Of a stretch of 23,999 bases of DNA, positions 9,421 to 19,700 are shown one piece after another. Origin of the DNA: Elysia marginata (Eukaryota > Mollusca > Gastropoda > Plakobranchidae); the NCBI GenBank assembly GCA_019649035.1, contig BMAT01009950.1, forward strand, positions 6,260 through 30,258. The letters are read 5' to 3'. A program made the translations under genes and the position numbers. Positions within the stretch are counted from its first letter, which is position 1; each line of letters opens with the position of its first letter. The notes under the pieces are model-generated. The model was not told the DNA's origin and ran no database searches. It saw nothing but the letters and a program-made list of their open reading frames with translations.

Positions 9421-9610
9421 TAACTGTATTTGTAATAACAATGCAATCTAGCCAAGCTCAAAGCTAGTACTCATGTGTTCCGTTGTCAACTCAGCTTTTA
9501 TAAATGATTGCAAAAAATGGGATCTAACATCAGAAGTAGAAAAGAGGATCCAGGTCACAGAAACAAGATTCTTTAGAAGATTGCTTGGCAGAACTTACGA
9601 AGCCCATTAA
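9421..9610 (+). mobile_element. Inverted 5' segment of the same LINE
   Basis: On the plus strand, 9506-9607 encodes INDCKKWDLTSEVEKRIQ and then VTETRFFRRLLGRTYEAH. This matches the LINE segment usually written as ACETWTLTAELEKRIQ...RRLLGISYKDH. In intact elements that segment is followed directly by TNEEVRNRI, which is exactly where the minus-strand piece begins at about 9405. The two pieces are therefore neighbouring parts of one element, joined head to head with the 5' part reversed. That is the outcome of 5' inversion (twin priming) during LINE integration. The 5' end of the copied element lies within the window near 9421. Confidence 0.78.
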
Positions 9611-10634
9611 ATCTTGGACTTACCTGAACTGTCATCATCAAAATTGATGGACTATAATAAGATAACTTAAGGTAATTATAATACAATGATGTTACAACAA
9701 AGATCTCGGATAAGAAAATAGTTTATATTCTCGAGATCTAGTTGATAAGAAATTATTGCTGGCTTTAAAGTTTTCTACCGATGGCATAACGACAGATTTT
9801 GTAGCTTCAGTAAATTTTTTAAACTCTAGTTCTGAGGGATAAGGATTTTTTGAATAGTAGAACACTTGCTGTGCGTGACGAAATAATGTTTTTCAGTGTT
9901 CTGATAAGAATTAATGGTACATAACATAATGTTTAAAGAGTATAATCTATGATAATGGTCTAGCTTCTTTCATTGAAGAAAAACGTCAGTTTGTGTAAAG
10001 CGCATGAAAAAAAAATGATGTCAAGCCGTTGATTTTCTCTGCACAAATTGCATAAGCGCCACTTGCGCAACTAGGCACGAGAAAAATGGTAACTTTTTTC
10101 TATGCAATTTGGCAGCACAAAGCTTGCGCACTTTGAGCAGAGAAATTTGTGCGACAAATACACACGCAGTTTTGTTTCTTTCGTATACCGTTGAAACGGT
10201 TCGTGGTAGCTGAAATTGGACAACGCCATTCGACGCGCCGTCGAATTTTACTTAAGAATGGCGGGAAATCCGAAAATGGCCAAATTTTCACTTACGCAAA
10301 AAGTGCATGGGCACGACGATATACTAATTTTTGCTGTAATTGCAATTTCCGGACTTTGTTTGCAAAGTTTGCCTATCAGTTTTTAAGAAACCAATCATTT
10401 TTACCTTCTCTGATGTACCTTCTCTGTGTGGGAGGCTACGTCCTACAAGGATCCGCCATGAAGAAGAAGATGTACTTTTTGAAGGAAAAAATTAGGTGGA
10501 GAGTGTTAGTTTTGCCATCGCTCAGACAAACTAAGCACCCCAGTCTGATCTTAGGCACTGCATATAACCGCACACACATTTATTCATCAATGATAGTTTG
10601 AAATCTATTGTTGTTCTTCTGCTGTTTTCTCCAG

Positions 10635-10766
10635 GGAATCAAATCCCCTCATGCTGTCTAGTCTTGGACAGTTTCTGATTCCTGCATCTGTGCCAGGCAC
10701 AATGATGGTGGACTTTATAAAAGAGAATATGGATAAGGCTGAGTTAATTCTTAAAGATATTCCTAG
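10635..10766 (+). CDS. TCAIM: TCAIM-like gene, internal coding exon 5
   Basis: The first base completes a Gly codon, and the exon reads ESNPLMLSSLGQFLIPASVP, then GTMMVDFIKENMDKAELILK and DIP. It matches human TCAIM SDRYAPSLHELGHFNIPTLC and the following WFILTKAQQARENMKR, recalled from memory. The LG.F.IP motif is the clearest shared point. The acceptor is TTTTCTCCAG and the donor is GTAAGT at 10767. Two bases (AG) are left for the next exon, phase 2. Confidence 0.87.
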
Positions 10767-12008
10767 GTAAGTGTTACATTTGTGGCTACAGCTTATCAGC
10801 TGTGAAGTACTTAAAGTGCTAACATCAGATACAGTACATTAGAACTCAGATCCAACAAATTCTCGGGACATGAATTTCATTTTGTTACATCTAAGGTTTG
10901 TGGAAAGCAATGTCTCCTTTAGTAAGGCAAAACAAGTTTTAAAAGGTGGAACTGACCTTGTATGCTATGTCATTTAAAACAATATATTTAATGCTATGAA
11001 AAGATTTGCCTTTATTTTAGTTTTAAAAGTTCCTATGGTTGGGGTGGTCTTTCGATTTGAATACCTTTTTGATTCAGGTGTAATTCTAGACTGAGCAATC
11101 TGAGCATTGAAGGATAAATTCTTTGCTGAGTCTGGGTTTGATCAAGTTTTAGTTTTGTTGGGTCAAATATGCAGTTACTTAGAATTTCAAGAAAATAGTT
11201 CTGGCAATAGTTTAATTGAATGCAAATTTTTTCAATATGGTGTCATTGGTTCAAGGTCCACTGTTCATTAGCTCAAGTTAATAGTTTTTCACTTTTTTTA
11301 AAAGGAATTCATGCCTCCTTCCACCCAATATTTGTAAAGAATAAAAAAAGTCTTTGTGCTGGGACTTGGTCTTGTAAATTTGTCCCAATGTTGTTTTTAA
11401 TCACAGTGTTTATTTTTTACCTTTACCAATTTTGAAAGTTTCCTATGTCCAAACCGTATCCCCTTTTTTTACCTTTATCAGCAAAGGTTATTTTTCATGG
11501 TTAGATTTCAGAAAGCTCAGTGATTGATGATATTTTTCTTTGCTGTCAGATGATAAGATTTTAAATGTCTAAACCTGACTCTGCCTTTATTTCATCAATA
11601 AATTAATGTATTGTATTAGTAGATGGTAAGGTTTTTAAAAGCTTTAACTTTAATTTCTCTCTTTCTCTTGCTTTTTCTTGGTCTCTATTTCTTTCTCTTT
11701 CCTTCTCTCTCACACTCCCAATTTGGTTCGAAGTGCTTTTAGTTTGTGATTTTCTTTTTCTGTTTCTTCCTGCATGCATTTAACTCCCTTTGTGTGCTTT
11801 ATGCGTTTCCCCTCAATCCTCCTTCCCACCGCTATAGAAAGGGAATGCCGGGTATATTAAATATTCCCTTGTGTTGCAATTATTATTGGTATGTGTAGTT
11901 ATGTTGTTTTAATTGCAAAGAAGTTGAATGAAAACGGCATTTAAGGAAAGATCTCTAATGGAACACTTGACTTAAATTTTTAAAATTTCTGTAAATTTTT
12001 CACTTTAG
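10767..12008 (+). other. Intron, phase 2, 1242 bp
   Basis: This intron runs from GTAAGT at 10767 to TTTCACTTTAG ending at 12008. A pyrimidine-rich, TCTCTTT-type low-complexity stretch lies at about 11655-11715. No gene or clear mobile element is seen. An open frame at 11220-11435 shows no resemblance to a known family. Confidence 0.8.
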
Positions 12009-12279
12009 TCTCCTTGCCCACGAAGAAAAGAGCCGACTGGAGGCCTTGGAGTTCCTGAGCTTGTTAGAGCTACAAAAAGATGAGAGTGTCACACCCGCAC
12101 AAATGATATCGTCCTGCTCGCGTCTAATAGAAGAGAGCTGGCGCCTCCTTGATCCACCCTCTAGTTCTGGTGGAGTGACTCTTCAGGGGTCAAGACTTAG
12201 GGTTAGCCACTACTATTCTGTCATGCAGGATGGGTTGATCTGTATCCCATGGGACTGGGTGGGAGAGGATGATCTCTAA
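12009..12279 (+). CDS. TCAIM: TCAIM-like gene, terminal coding exon
   Basis: The exon completes a Ser codon and reads LLAHEEKSRLEALEFLSLLE, then SVTPAQMISSCSRLIEESW, a short Ser/Gly-rich insertion (PPSSSGG) and SHYYSVMQDGLICIPWDW before VGEDDL and a TAA at 12277-12279. The final SHYYSVMQDG.ICIPWDW is nearly identical to SHFYSVMQDGDLCIPWNW at the human TCAIM C-terminus and is the strongest single piece of evidence for the gene. With the five upstream exons it gives 357 residues in the window, against about 340 for the matching human segment, so the C-terminal two thirds looks complete. The extra length here is mainly the Ser/Gly insertion. Confidence 0.92.
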
Positions 12280-12740
12280 GAAACTGTTTTAGTTTGATAA
12301 CAAGAGAGGAAGGGGGGGTTATGGCCTCTATTTAAAGATTGTTTGGAAAAAAATTTTTACCAGAAATACCAGTTAGTTCATTTATTGTGAAACAGAACAG
12401 AATTGCTTAAACAAAATGATGTGTTTTTTCTATAAAATGACTACACCAATTATGTAAAAGTTAATCAAAAGTGCTTTTTTGTTAAATGGATAAATTGTCA
12501 TTTTATGTATCTGAATGAGAATGTAAATCTTGTACCTCAAGAAAAGTCAAGCTTAAAAATAATCAAGTTAAAAAAAAAACGTAATTTTAATAAGCCACCT
12601 ATCTATAGGTAAATGGAAATAATAGTTTTGATTTCTGTGATAAGCATAGTTACTGATCAATTTCTTGAACCAAAAAGCATTTCTTTTTTGCTTTCAGCTG
12701 CAATATCTGTGATAATAAATATAACACACTGCTGCTACTT
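12280..12740 (+). other. Probable 3' untranslated region of the TCAIM-like gene
   Basis: AT-rich non-coding sequence follows the TAA at 12277. An AATAAA at 12714-12719 is followed 20 to 40 bases later by T- and GT-rich sequence (TTTTTTATTG, TTCGTGTTT). That is the usual layout of a cleavage and polyadenylation site, so the transcript probably ends near 12735-12745. Later AATAAA copies (for example 14292) could be alternative ends. Confidence 0.5.
12714..12719 (+). terminator. Candidate poly(A) signal AATAAA
   Basis: This is a canonical hexamer 435 bases after the stop codon, with a T/GT-rich downstream element at about 12737-12757. Confidence 0.45.
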
Positions 12741-13292
12741 TTTTATTGTTCGTGTTTAATGTCATTAACGATTGATTGCTTAGTGTAACACAACCAGCAT
12801 AATTTTATGTCTTGCGACCAGTCCATTGGATCAGATGTCCTGATTTTCACAAAATAAGGCATTTGTATTTTGATCAATACCTTTTTCTTAGCTTCCAAAC
12901 GCTAAAAATTGCATGAGAGTATTAAAATAACGTGGAAAGATAGTAGGACTTCATTTAATTCAAAATTTAGGAAAAAGGAAAAAAATATCCACTTTTAGAA
13001 AGCTTTTCCTCAAAACAAATTTCTGAAATCCAACTCATTTCGATTGGTTGCAAGATATATACTTTATTGAGATCTTCTACTTTTCAAGTTTTGAAATTAT
13101 CAAAGGCTTATCAGTTCATCATGGTAATTTTTCCTCAGTTGTGAGTTAATGTGAATATACAAATGAACTTAAAATTTGGTTAAATTTCATGTGCGACAGT
13201 GATTAAGAAGTGTGACAATGATAAAATAGAATGAAGGGGCACACAGCCTAATACCCTCATTACATCTTTTATTTGCTATAAATATTGGGATT
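12741..13292. other. AT-rich non-coding sequence
   Basis: I see nothing specific here: no coding frame with family resemblance and no defined repeat. Confidence 0.5.
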
Positions 13293-13476
13293 ATATCTTT
13301 ATATAGTTTACAGGGAGTGAATATAAACAGAATACTCTAATGCAACTAGTTTAAACAAGAGCACTAAATAAGAAAGCTTGTAAACAATATCTTTTATAGT
13401 TTGCAGGGAGCGAATATAAATAGAATACTCTAATACAACTAGTTTAAACAAGAGCACTAAATAAGAAAGCTTGTTA
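13293..13476. repeat. Two-copy tandem duplication, unit about 94 bp
   Basis: Copies at 13293-13386 and 13387-13476 share ATAGTTT.CAGGGAG.GAATA, then GAATACTCTAAT.CAACTAG and TTTAAACAAGAGCACTAAAT. They differ at only a handful of positions over about 90 bases. The duplication is recent compared with the surrounding repeats. Confidence 0.88.
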
Positions 13477-14126
13477 GCACTGATATGGATATGGCATGGG
13501 AAGAAAAAAAATGTCTACAGTTGCAGGTAATAGTCACTACAAAATGTAATGTGCATTGGAAATCTGATATTTCAAATCTCTTTGGAATGAAGTAAAACTC
13601 TGAATTAAGAGGATTTGAATTATACTCAAAGGACTGTATTCATGTACACAGCCACTTCTCAGTTCTATAGCGTTTTACTCTCTCATCCCACCATTGCATA
13701 AATGGAAAGACAAACTTATTTCATGGGCCCTAGGTTTAGGTTATGGGATGGCAACTTTGTGCAGTGTGTGTTTATCATAAAACCTTCATGCTTTAGAGAA
13801 GTTAAACAGCTAAGGATAAGAATAAAATTTTTTTGTAGGCGTCAAAATAAACTTTGAATTAAGAGACTTAAGCCCTATGAACTTAAAATTTTAAGTTCAA
13901 ATCTAACAAAGCCAAAGAGGAAAAAGAATCCTTACACATAAAATTGTATTATGAGAAATTTGGATTATCAGACTCGATTTTGGAGGTTTCCGCTGTACTT
14001 TTTGTATATCAGCTTTGTAAAATGTTCTGAAAGCTTTGGTGCTTCCTTCTTATACACTACTGATATGTGTTGCACCAAGGTCATGTTCTCTCATTTAAGG
14101 CTTATGATAATATTTATATGTCTTGA
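13477..14126. other. Non-coding, with inverted and direct A/T motifs
   Basis: This stretch contains a 22-bp perfect palindrome at 13878-13899. It also has two copies of a TGAATTAAGAG motif (13602-13612 and 13856-13866) that resemble the subterminal repeats of the element at 15883. No gene is seen. The open frame at 13951-14202 has no recognisable family features and runs into the inverted repeat at 14127. Confidence 0.45.
13878..13899. repeat. 22-bp perfect palindrome
   Basis: The left half TGAACTTAAAA is followed directly by its exact reverse complement, with no spacer. Confidence 0.9.
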
Positions 14127-14364
14127 ATCCAGGGTGAATGAGTCGAATGTCACCTTCTTAACATTCAAAAGCGTTTCTGTTTTGAATAAGACATTTTTCT
14201 AAACTTTCAAATATTTGAAAAATTCATGAAATTATCAATGTTCTGTGAAAAAATGTTTTAACTTTTGTTGATTTAAATTATAAAGAAAAAGAATAAATTG
14301 TTAAATGGAGTTTTCTCAAAAAAAGGATGTCGGACTTCCGACTCCGGACTCATTCGCCCTGGAT
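14127..14364. mobile_element. Candidate short inverted-repeat element (MITE-like), 238 bp
   Basis: ATCCAGGGTGAATGAGTC at 14127-14144 recurs inverted at 14347-14364 with one mismatch in 18. Just inside the right arm is a CCGGACTC / CTTCCGACTC stretch, unusually GC-rich for this area. The CAGGG-type end resembles hAT transposon ends, but the 8 bases flanking each end do not match, so no target duplication supports that assignment. It is too short to encode a transposase. Confidence 0.5.
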
Positions 14365-15882
14365 GTGAGGTATTACTACTAGATAATGATAGCAGTTCTT
14401 TGCATGACTATGTTATTGGTGCTATTTTTAACTAATGCCTTCATAGAATAAATGTCCCTAAAACGAGTTTCGGATAAACTAAACAAAAGCTTTTGGAAAC
14501 ATTTTATTTTTTAAGAATTAAAAACAGATCGTTGTGATCAAACATAAATAGAAGTTTTGTAAAATTCATTTGAGATTTTGTAAATTTGTCAGTATCATGC
14601 TCTTTTGAAAAATTATTTGTGTTTATGTTTATAAATGGTTGATTTAAATGATTCAGCATATCATTTTACTTTTCATATTTTTTTTGTTAAGGTTATGCTT
14701 CTAGATCTAAACTGTGGTCATCGCCTGTTCTTAAAAAGATAAGTCTATTGAGGCTGTCCTTATTACGAAAATATCGCGTTTGGCTATCAAAATAGCAGAT
14801 GTCCCCAAAATTTTGAGTGTAAGTTACTGATTTGTGTTATGGATCAATGTGACTGTAAGTGAATTGGTGTCACATTCATTCATTGCACAAAAAAGTTTTA
14901 CTGTAATATCTGGGAGCGCTAGCCATTTTAATAGCTGACTACAATATTTTTGTAATGTGCACAGCCTCAATAAGGTCTTTCAAGCTTATTTAGATGTCTT
15001 TGAATCTTTGAATTTATCAAAACTATGAATTTTTGTGCTTGTTTGTATTTTAAAAAAACAAATGGCATTTTAAATTGAGAGCTAATTTGATAACATTAGA
15101 TTAAGTACATTGTTTTTCACAGCAACCTTGCCAAATGATGGAAACTATTTTAGTCTCTTATTTATTTATCTATTAAACTAAATTAAATATTTTGATACAA
15201 CAGTACAGTCGATGGTATTTTATGATCCTCTTAGTTTGTAGCTTTGTTTTATTTTGTTATATCTTTGCATCTCATATGCTACAGATGTTTTGTGCTTGTG
15301 TCTTCACCTAGCTGTGGTGTCTTGAGGACTGTTACAACAAAAAGTAATTATGTGTTCTCCGGTGCAATATGGCAATTTGCTACTCATGTTTTGACCTTTG
15401 GAGCTTATACAAAAGTTAAAGCCTTTTTTTAAAACTAATCGCTTCATTCTTCCAACTGTAAATATGTATATTGAATTAGGCACCGTTTGAAAAAAAAACT
15501 TAAAATTTTTTATTTAAATAGGGTATGTTCTCCGTTTTCATCAGCTAATATTGAGTGTGTGGTTTTATTTAATCTGATTTTTCAAAATTATTGTTTTTGC
15601 AGAATTTCTACATGTATTATCTATTTCTTTAATTAAAGAATTTAAGACAATTCTAGAGAAAAAAACTTTTTAAGTTGATAATAAAAAGATACAAAACCAT
15701 GAAAGGCATTTATCAAGTCTTTTTTTCTGTAAATTTCTGATTGTTTCATGTCAATAGTAGGAAATTCACAAACCCAGTAGGTTTGAATTGGTTTTAAAAC
15801 ATTTGAGGGTTTGACAGAAGGTTGTGGATTTCTCATTTGTAATAAAAGATAGCGTATTATCAGAAATAATAATTCAGTTATA
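14365..15882. other. AT-rich non-coding sequence
   Basis: I see no coding exon with a recognisable family and no repeat with defined ends. The open frames at 15244-15432 (+) and 15642-15974 (-) are unremarkable. The second runs into the element at 15883. Confidence 0.5.
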
Positions 15883-16746
15883 CAGTGGAAACCTAAAAAA
15901 CCGAAGTCTTGTAATCCGAATTTCTCATAATTTGAAGTTCTTTCTTCTTTAGCTTTGTGTAATTTTGGTCTCATAATTTAAAGTCAGTTGAGTTGGATTC
16001 ACTTAATTCAAAGTCGGTATTGCCACTAGGAGCTGAAAAAAAATGTTTAAAAATCCATCTCCATGTTCATATTTTTCCTGTCTCATGACTGCTGGGATAA
16101 AACAAAGTTACCGACTCATCACTATGCTGGGCAGGCAGTTAGCAAAACCAGTACTAGCCCATCTAGGGCAGTTTATGATAGGGAGAGGGGGGATAAGATT
16201 AGGTCGCGTATGTTACTAGAATTAGATGACCCCAGGCCTAGTGTGAAAAGCCCTTGTCTCTCGCTGTGGTTCTAGGCTTTGTTGTGAAACTGACAACACC
16301 AATCACTCAATGCAGTTATCAAATCGGAAAGCGAGAATCGGGCTTACATTCACAAGCTGGCAGCATGCAGGTTACAAGAAGGGTGGGGAAGAATCTTAGG
16401 GCGGGGCGAATTTCAATATTGGGTGAAGAGGAGGTGGAAATTGGAGAGGGTTTGACTTGCTACGTCAACCTCAAAGAAGATTGGTAGATTTGGCAGTAGA
16501 GGGCGGGGCAATGTGGTTGTGTGAACTTACATACTTATGATACAGCTATCAAAATGCGTTGAGGGGGAGGAAAATTAGGGATGGGTGTGTAGAGCGGGAC
16601 CTTTGTTTGTGTTCTACGAGTATTAGTAGCTGATGCACAATCATCACCTCACTTGTTGCTTTGGCACTGGTACAATTACCCACAATTATCTTAATTCTTA
16701 TCCCACTGCGTTTCAGCTTTCAATTCGAATTATGAGGTTTGCACTG
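15883..16746. mobile_element. Non-autonomous pogo/Tigger-like DNA transposon, 864 bp
   Basis: The left end CAGTGGAAACCT (15883-15894) matches the inverted right end CAGTGCAAACCT (reverse complement of 16735-16746) at 11 of 12 positions. TA flanks both sides (15881-15882 and 16747-16748). The CAGTGSAAACCTC...TAATTCGAA style of end is that of pogo/Tigger elements as I know them. Diverged subterminal direct repeats lie inside the left end: CTCATAATTTGAAG (15924-15937), CTCATAATTTAAAG (15970-15983) and CTTAATTCAAAG (16002-16013). The right end carries CTCATAATTCGAA. The interior is G-rich on the plus strand around 16380-16580. It shows no CENP-B-type DNA-binding or DDE domain, so I call it non-autonomous. 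Confidence 0.72.
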
Positions 16747-19700
16747 TACATCTGATAGTTTACATCTTAATCCTTTGTCATAAATTTTCATCTCTTTACT
16801 TTGTGATGAATTTAATAAGAAATTATAAACAGTCTTATTCAAAACCTACAAGTCATGATGCACGACAAAAATTTTGTCCACCCAATGAGCATACAGATTT
16901 TCAGTTATGGATTTCTTTCATTCATTTTCATTTGTAAGGTCATTTAGATAGAATTTTCTACTCTACAAAATGATGAAATTTAGAAAAGGATACAAAGTAA
17001 CAGCTTTTTAAAAGTAGTCTTATTTCTTTGCCATAATACTTTGACCATCATCACAAACAAAAAAGTTTTGACTTATTTAGCATTCACAATTATAACTTGC
17101 TCTTTTGAGGTCAAAATATATATTTGAATCTATATTTGACATGCACTTATATCAAAAGAAGTAAATTGGCTGATCTTAGTTTAAGACTGTAGGACAGAAG
17201 TACAAATCAATTTCTCACATAAGAATAAAGTGTTTTGATAGAACCTCGCTCTACCATTGGTATGATGAATCTTATTATACCAAGCTAAGTGCATGTAATC
17301 CACTTTTAAGAGGTAGATTAGGATCTCACCAGACTTGAGAGGACTTGAAAGAATTCTGCCTTAGTCTCATCTTGCTTCACATAGTGAACGCAAGTCTTTT
17401 TTCTCTCTCTTAAGCTCTTGAGCCCAATCTAGAGACTATTCTTAGAACAGTTATGGGAGTATCCTTATGTCTTTCTTGTGAGAATCAGAATTCACTTGAG
17501 CCAGTGATATCTTGTAAATAAGATTGAGAATTTTGTATACAGTGTAGATGTTTTTGTATTTGTATTTGTCCGCCTCTTGTTTATTTTAATTAAACAGTCA
17601 AGAGGACTATTTTGAAAAAGATTTGGATCTTCATGAGCTCAATCACCTTTAGCAAGGGTCCAAATAACCTGTCATGTCATGGTGTGGAGAGGACATCTGG
17701 ATGACCATTATTAAAAAGTTTTGTTCCGTTTTTAAAAAAAAATCTACTTTTATGACGCTACTGGGCCTTAAGTGGGGTGTATTAAACAACAACCAGTGAA
17801 GGAACATCAATGTATTTCTTGGAAAATCTTTCCAAATTCACTGCAACTGCTTCTTTATTTCATTACACAACACGATTTTAGACAGTGTTTTCATGTTTCT
17901 AAGTCTGTCTCTTGTCCTTTGACTTTTACCGTAACAAGTTTAATTAATTTTTTTTGCTTTAAAGTATACTCAAAACATGGATGTCAAATCTATGATCACA
18001 AAGCATAACATAATGGAAGTTTAGATAAGAATCATGTGGGATTTTACCCATAATTTTTTAATTCAAACTACCTGGTATACTCCATGTATTTCTGAAGTCT
18101 TAAATCTTATAATGTTGATTACCCAAGGAATAGGTTGTGATACATACAAGAGGTCCATTTGTATGATTGGTCAATTCATATTCTGATTTTCTACAGTACT
18201 TGTAGTCAAAGTTTTAATGATAACAATAAACATTGAGGAAAAAATGCTTTTTTGATAGTTGAAAAAATATTTGCATTTCATTCGTATTTTAAATACATAC
18301 AATGTATATGTATGAAAGCAATTGCTGATACCTTTTCACACAAAAAATATTTTAAACATTTTTATTTGCTTACCTATCTAGAAGACCTACTCAACTAGCA
18401 ACCTTTTTGTAAAATTCCATAGTTATACTTTGATTCCTATTGGAAAAGAAGTTGAACTATCAAAAGGTTTGTCCAATGTCAAGCTAGGTTGTTTTCAATG
18501 CTTGTGACCGTATCTTGCAAAGAGTGTAACTTACTGTATGGAGATCGTGATACTCTTTATAACTGCTATAGGCTGTTTGAAACAAAAACTGGAAGAGTAA
18601 TCTTAAGCAAAATTATTTTGGCACAACGAAGAATTGGCTCTCTTGAGAACATAACCAGTTGAATAGTTATCAGGATCGACAACTATTACCAGTTTTGGAG
18701 CACTGTTTTTTTTTTTGTTGTTTTTTTGTTCAAGTTCAGACTTCAAAGTAGAGGTCCTCATCTCACCACAGTGTAAAACATAAAATATGCTGGTTTATCA
18801 GTTACCGTACTTTCGTCAAATTACCTTTGTTTACTGAGGTTTTATGAATCGCGTGTTACGACCATAAAGGTTACGCTTGAATAAAGGTGTGGGGTCGGTA
18901 ATGGTCTAGTTGCGTTCTTTGTAATACGTTACGTAATATATATCACACGAGAATTTCTGTATTCTAGAATTGTTATTGATGTTGCTATGAAACATGAAAA
19001 CAAATATCTCCAATGACGAAGAAACTATCACCAAACATTGGGTATGCAATTTCATAGCTAGATCTGAGATATCTAAATGACAAACAAATTGATGGTCATC
19101 TAAATTCCCAGCTTAGAGAATTTACTCAATTTAGATGGTTTACGAGACAATAAAAATCACTAGAGAAGTAGACATATCTGTTATCTGTACGACATGCACT
19201 AAAATGAACAATGAATCCGTGAAGCAAAACTTTAATATTCAAAGCTACATAGAGCCCCGTGCTGTCCACTTGTTCATTTCATTCCACCTTGCGCGGCCAA
19301 AGAGCAACAGGGTCCAACTTTAAACGCCTTTTGGAAAGGCGCTATTAGAATTAACCAGAAGGCACAAACTTAAACACTTTTTCATTCTGTGGTTTACATT
19401 ACCGTTATTTTGATCAGGCCTGTTTATGATTGTATTCTTGATTGGTTACAACAACAGGAAGTCGCATTGTGTCTTAGGAAATTTTTTAACTAAAAGTAAA
19501 CCAGGGCGAGGAAAAAATTAATCATCATTAATCGCGCACCCGTGCGTTTTCTCAACGCGCAATCATTCAGCCAAACGTTGAGTTAGTGCCATGACCCTCA
19601 AAAAGTGTATTCTTCAATGTGATACAAATAGAGGCATGGCATTACCAAATTCATATATTGTATATGTAGTTGCATTGGTTGCGGTTTTTTTTTTAAAGAA

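Larger units (their letters stand above)
6965..10319. mobile_element. Candidate TA-flanked inverted-repeat DNA element hosting nested LINEs
   Basis: A 27-bp sequence at 6965-6991, starting TCGTCGTGCCC and ending GCACTTTTTGCGTA, recurs in inverted orientation at 10293-10319 with one mismatch. Each end is flanked by TA (6963-6964 and 10320-10321), the target duplication expected for Tc1/mariner-like insertion. The inner sequences diverge immediately after the repeat. No transposase is recognised. A similar CACTTACGCAA block also occurs inside at 7192-7202, and a related CTTGCGCAACTAGGCACGAG at 10061-10080, perhaps subterminal repeats. The interior contains two LINE fragments. The alternative is two separate short copies of one repeat in opposite orientation. 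Confidence 0.5.
6885..10634 (+). other. Intron, phase 2, 3750 bp, mostly mobile DNA
   Basis: This intron runs from GTAATT at 6885 to TTTTCTCCAG ending at 10634. Nearly all of it is taken up by a TA-flanked inverted-repeat candidate (6965-10319) that contains two LINE fragments. The last 300 bases before the acceptor hold an open frame (10149-10601, 150 codons) with no family resemblance. That frame crosses the transposon end and is judged fortuitous. Confidence 0.85.

Noticed and set aside
10149-10601. The longest open frame in the window (150 codons, +)
   Set aside because: It crosses the inverted-repeat end at 10293-10319 and runs into ordinary intron sequence. It has no domain-like pattern, and the true exon begins only at 10635.
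16254-16487. 77-codon frame inside the pogo-like element as a transposase exon
   Set aside because: No helix-turn-helix, CENP-B or DDE motif is visible. The frame looks incidental to the G-rich interior.
19325-19341. Histone-type 3' stem-loop
   Set aside because: The stem is 7 bp with a 3-base loop and the wrong sequence, and no histone reading frame precedes it.
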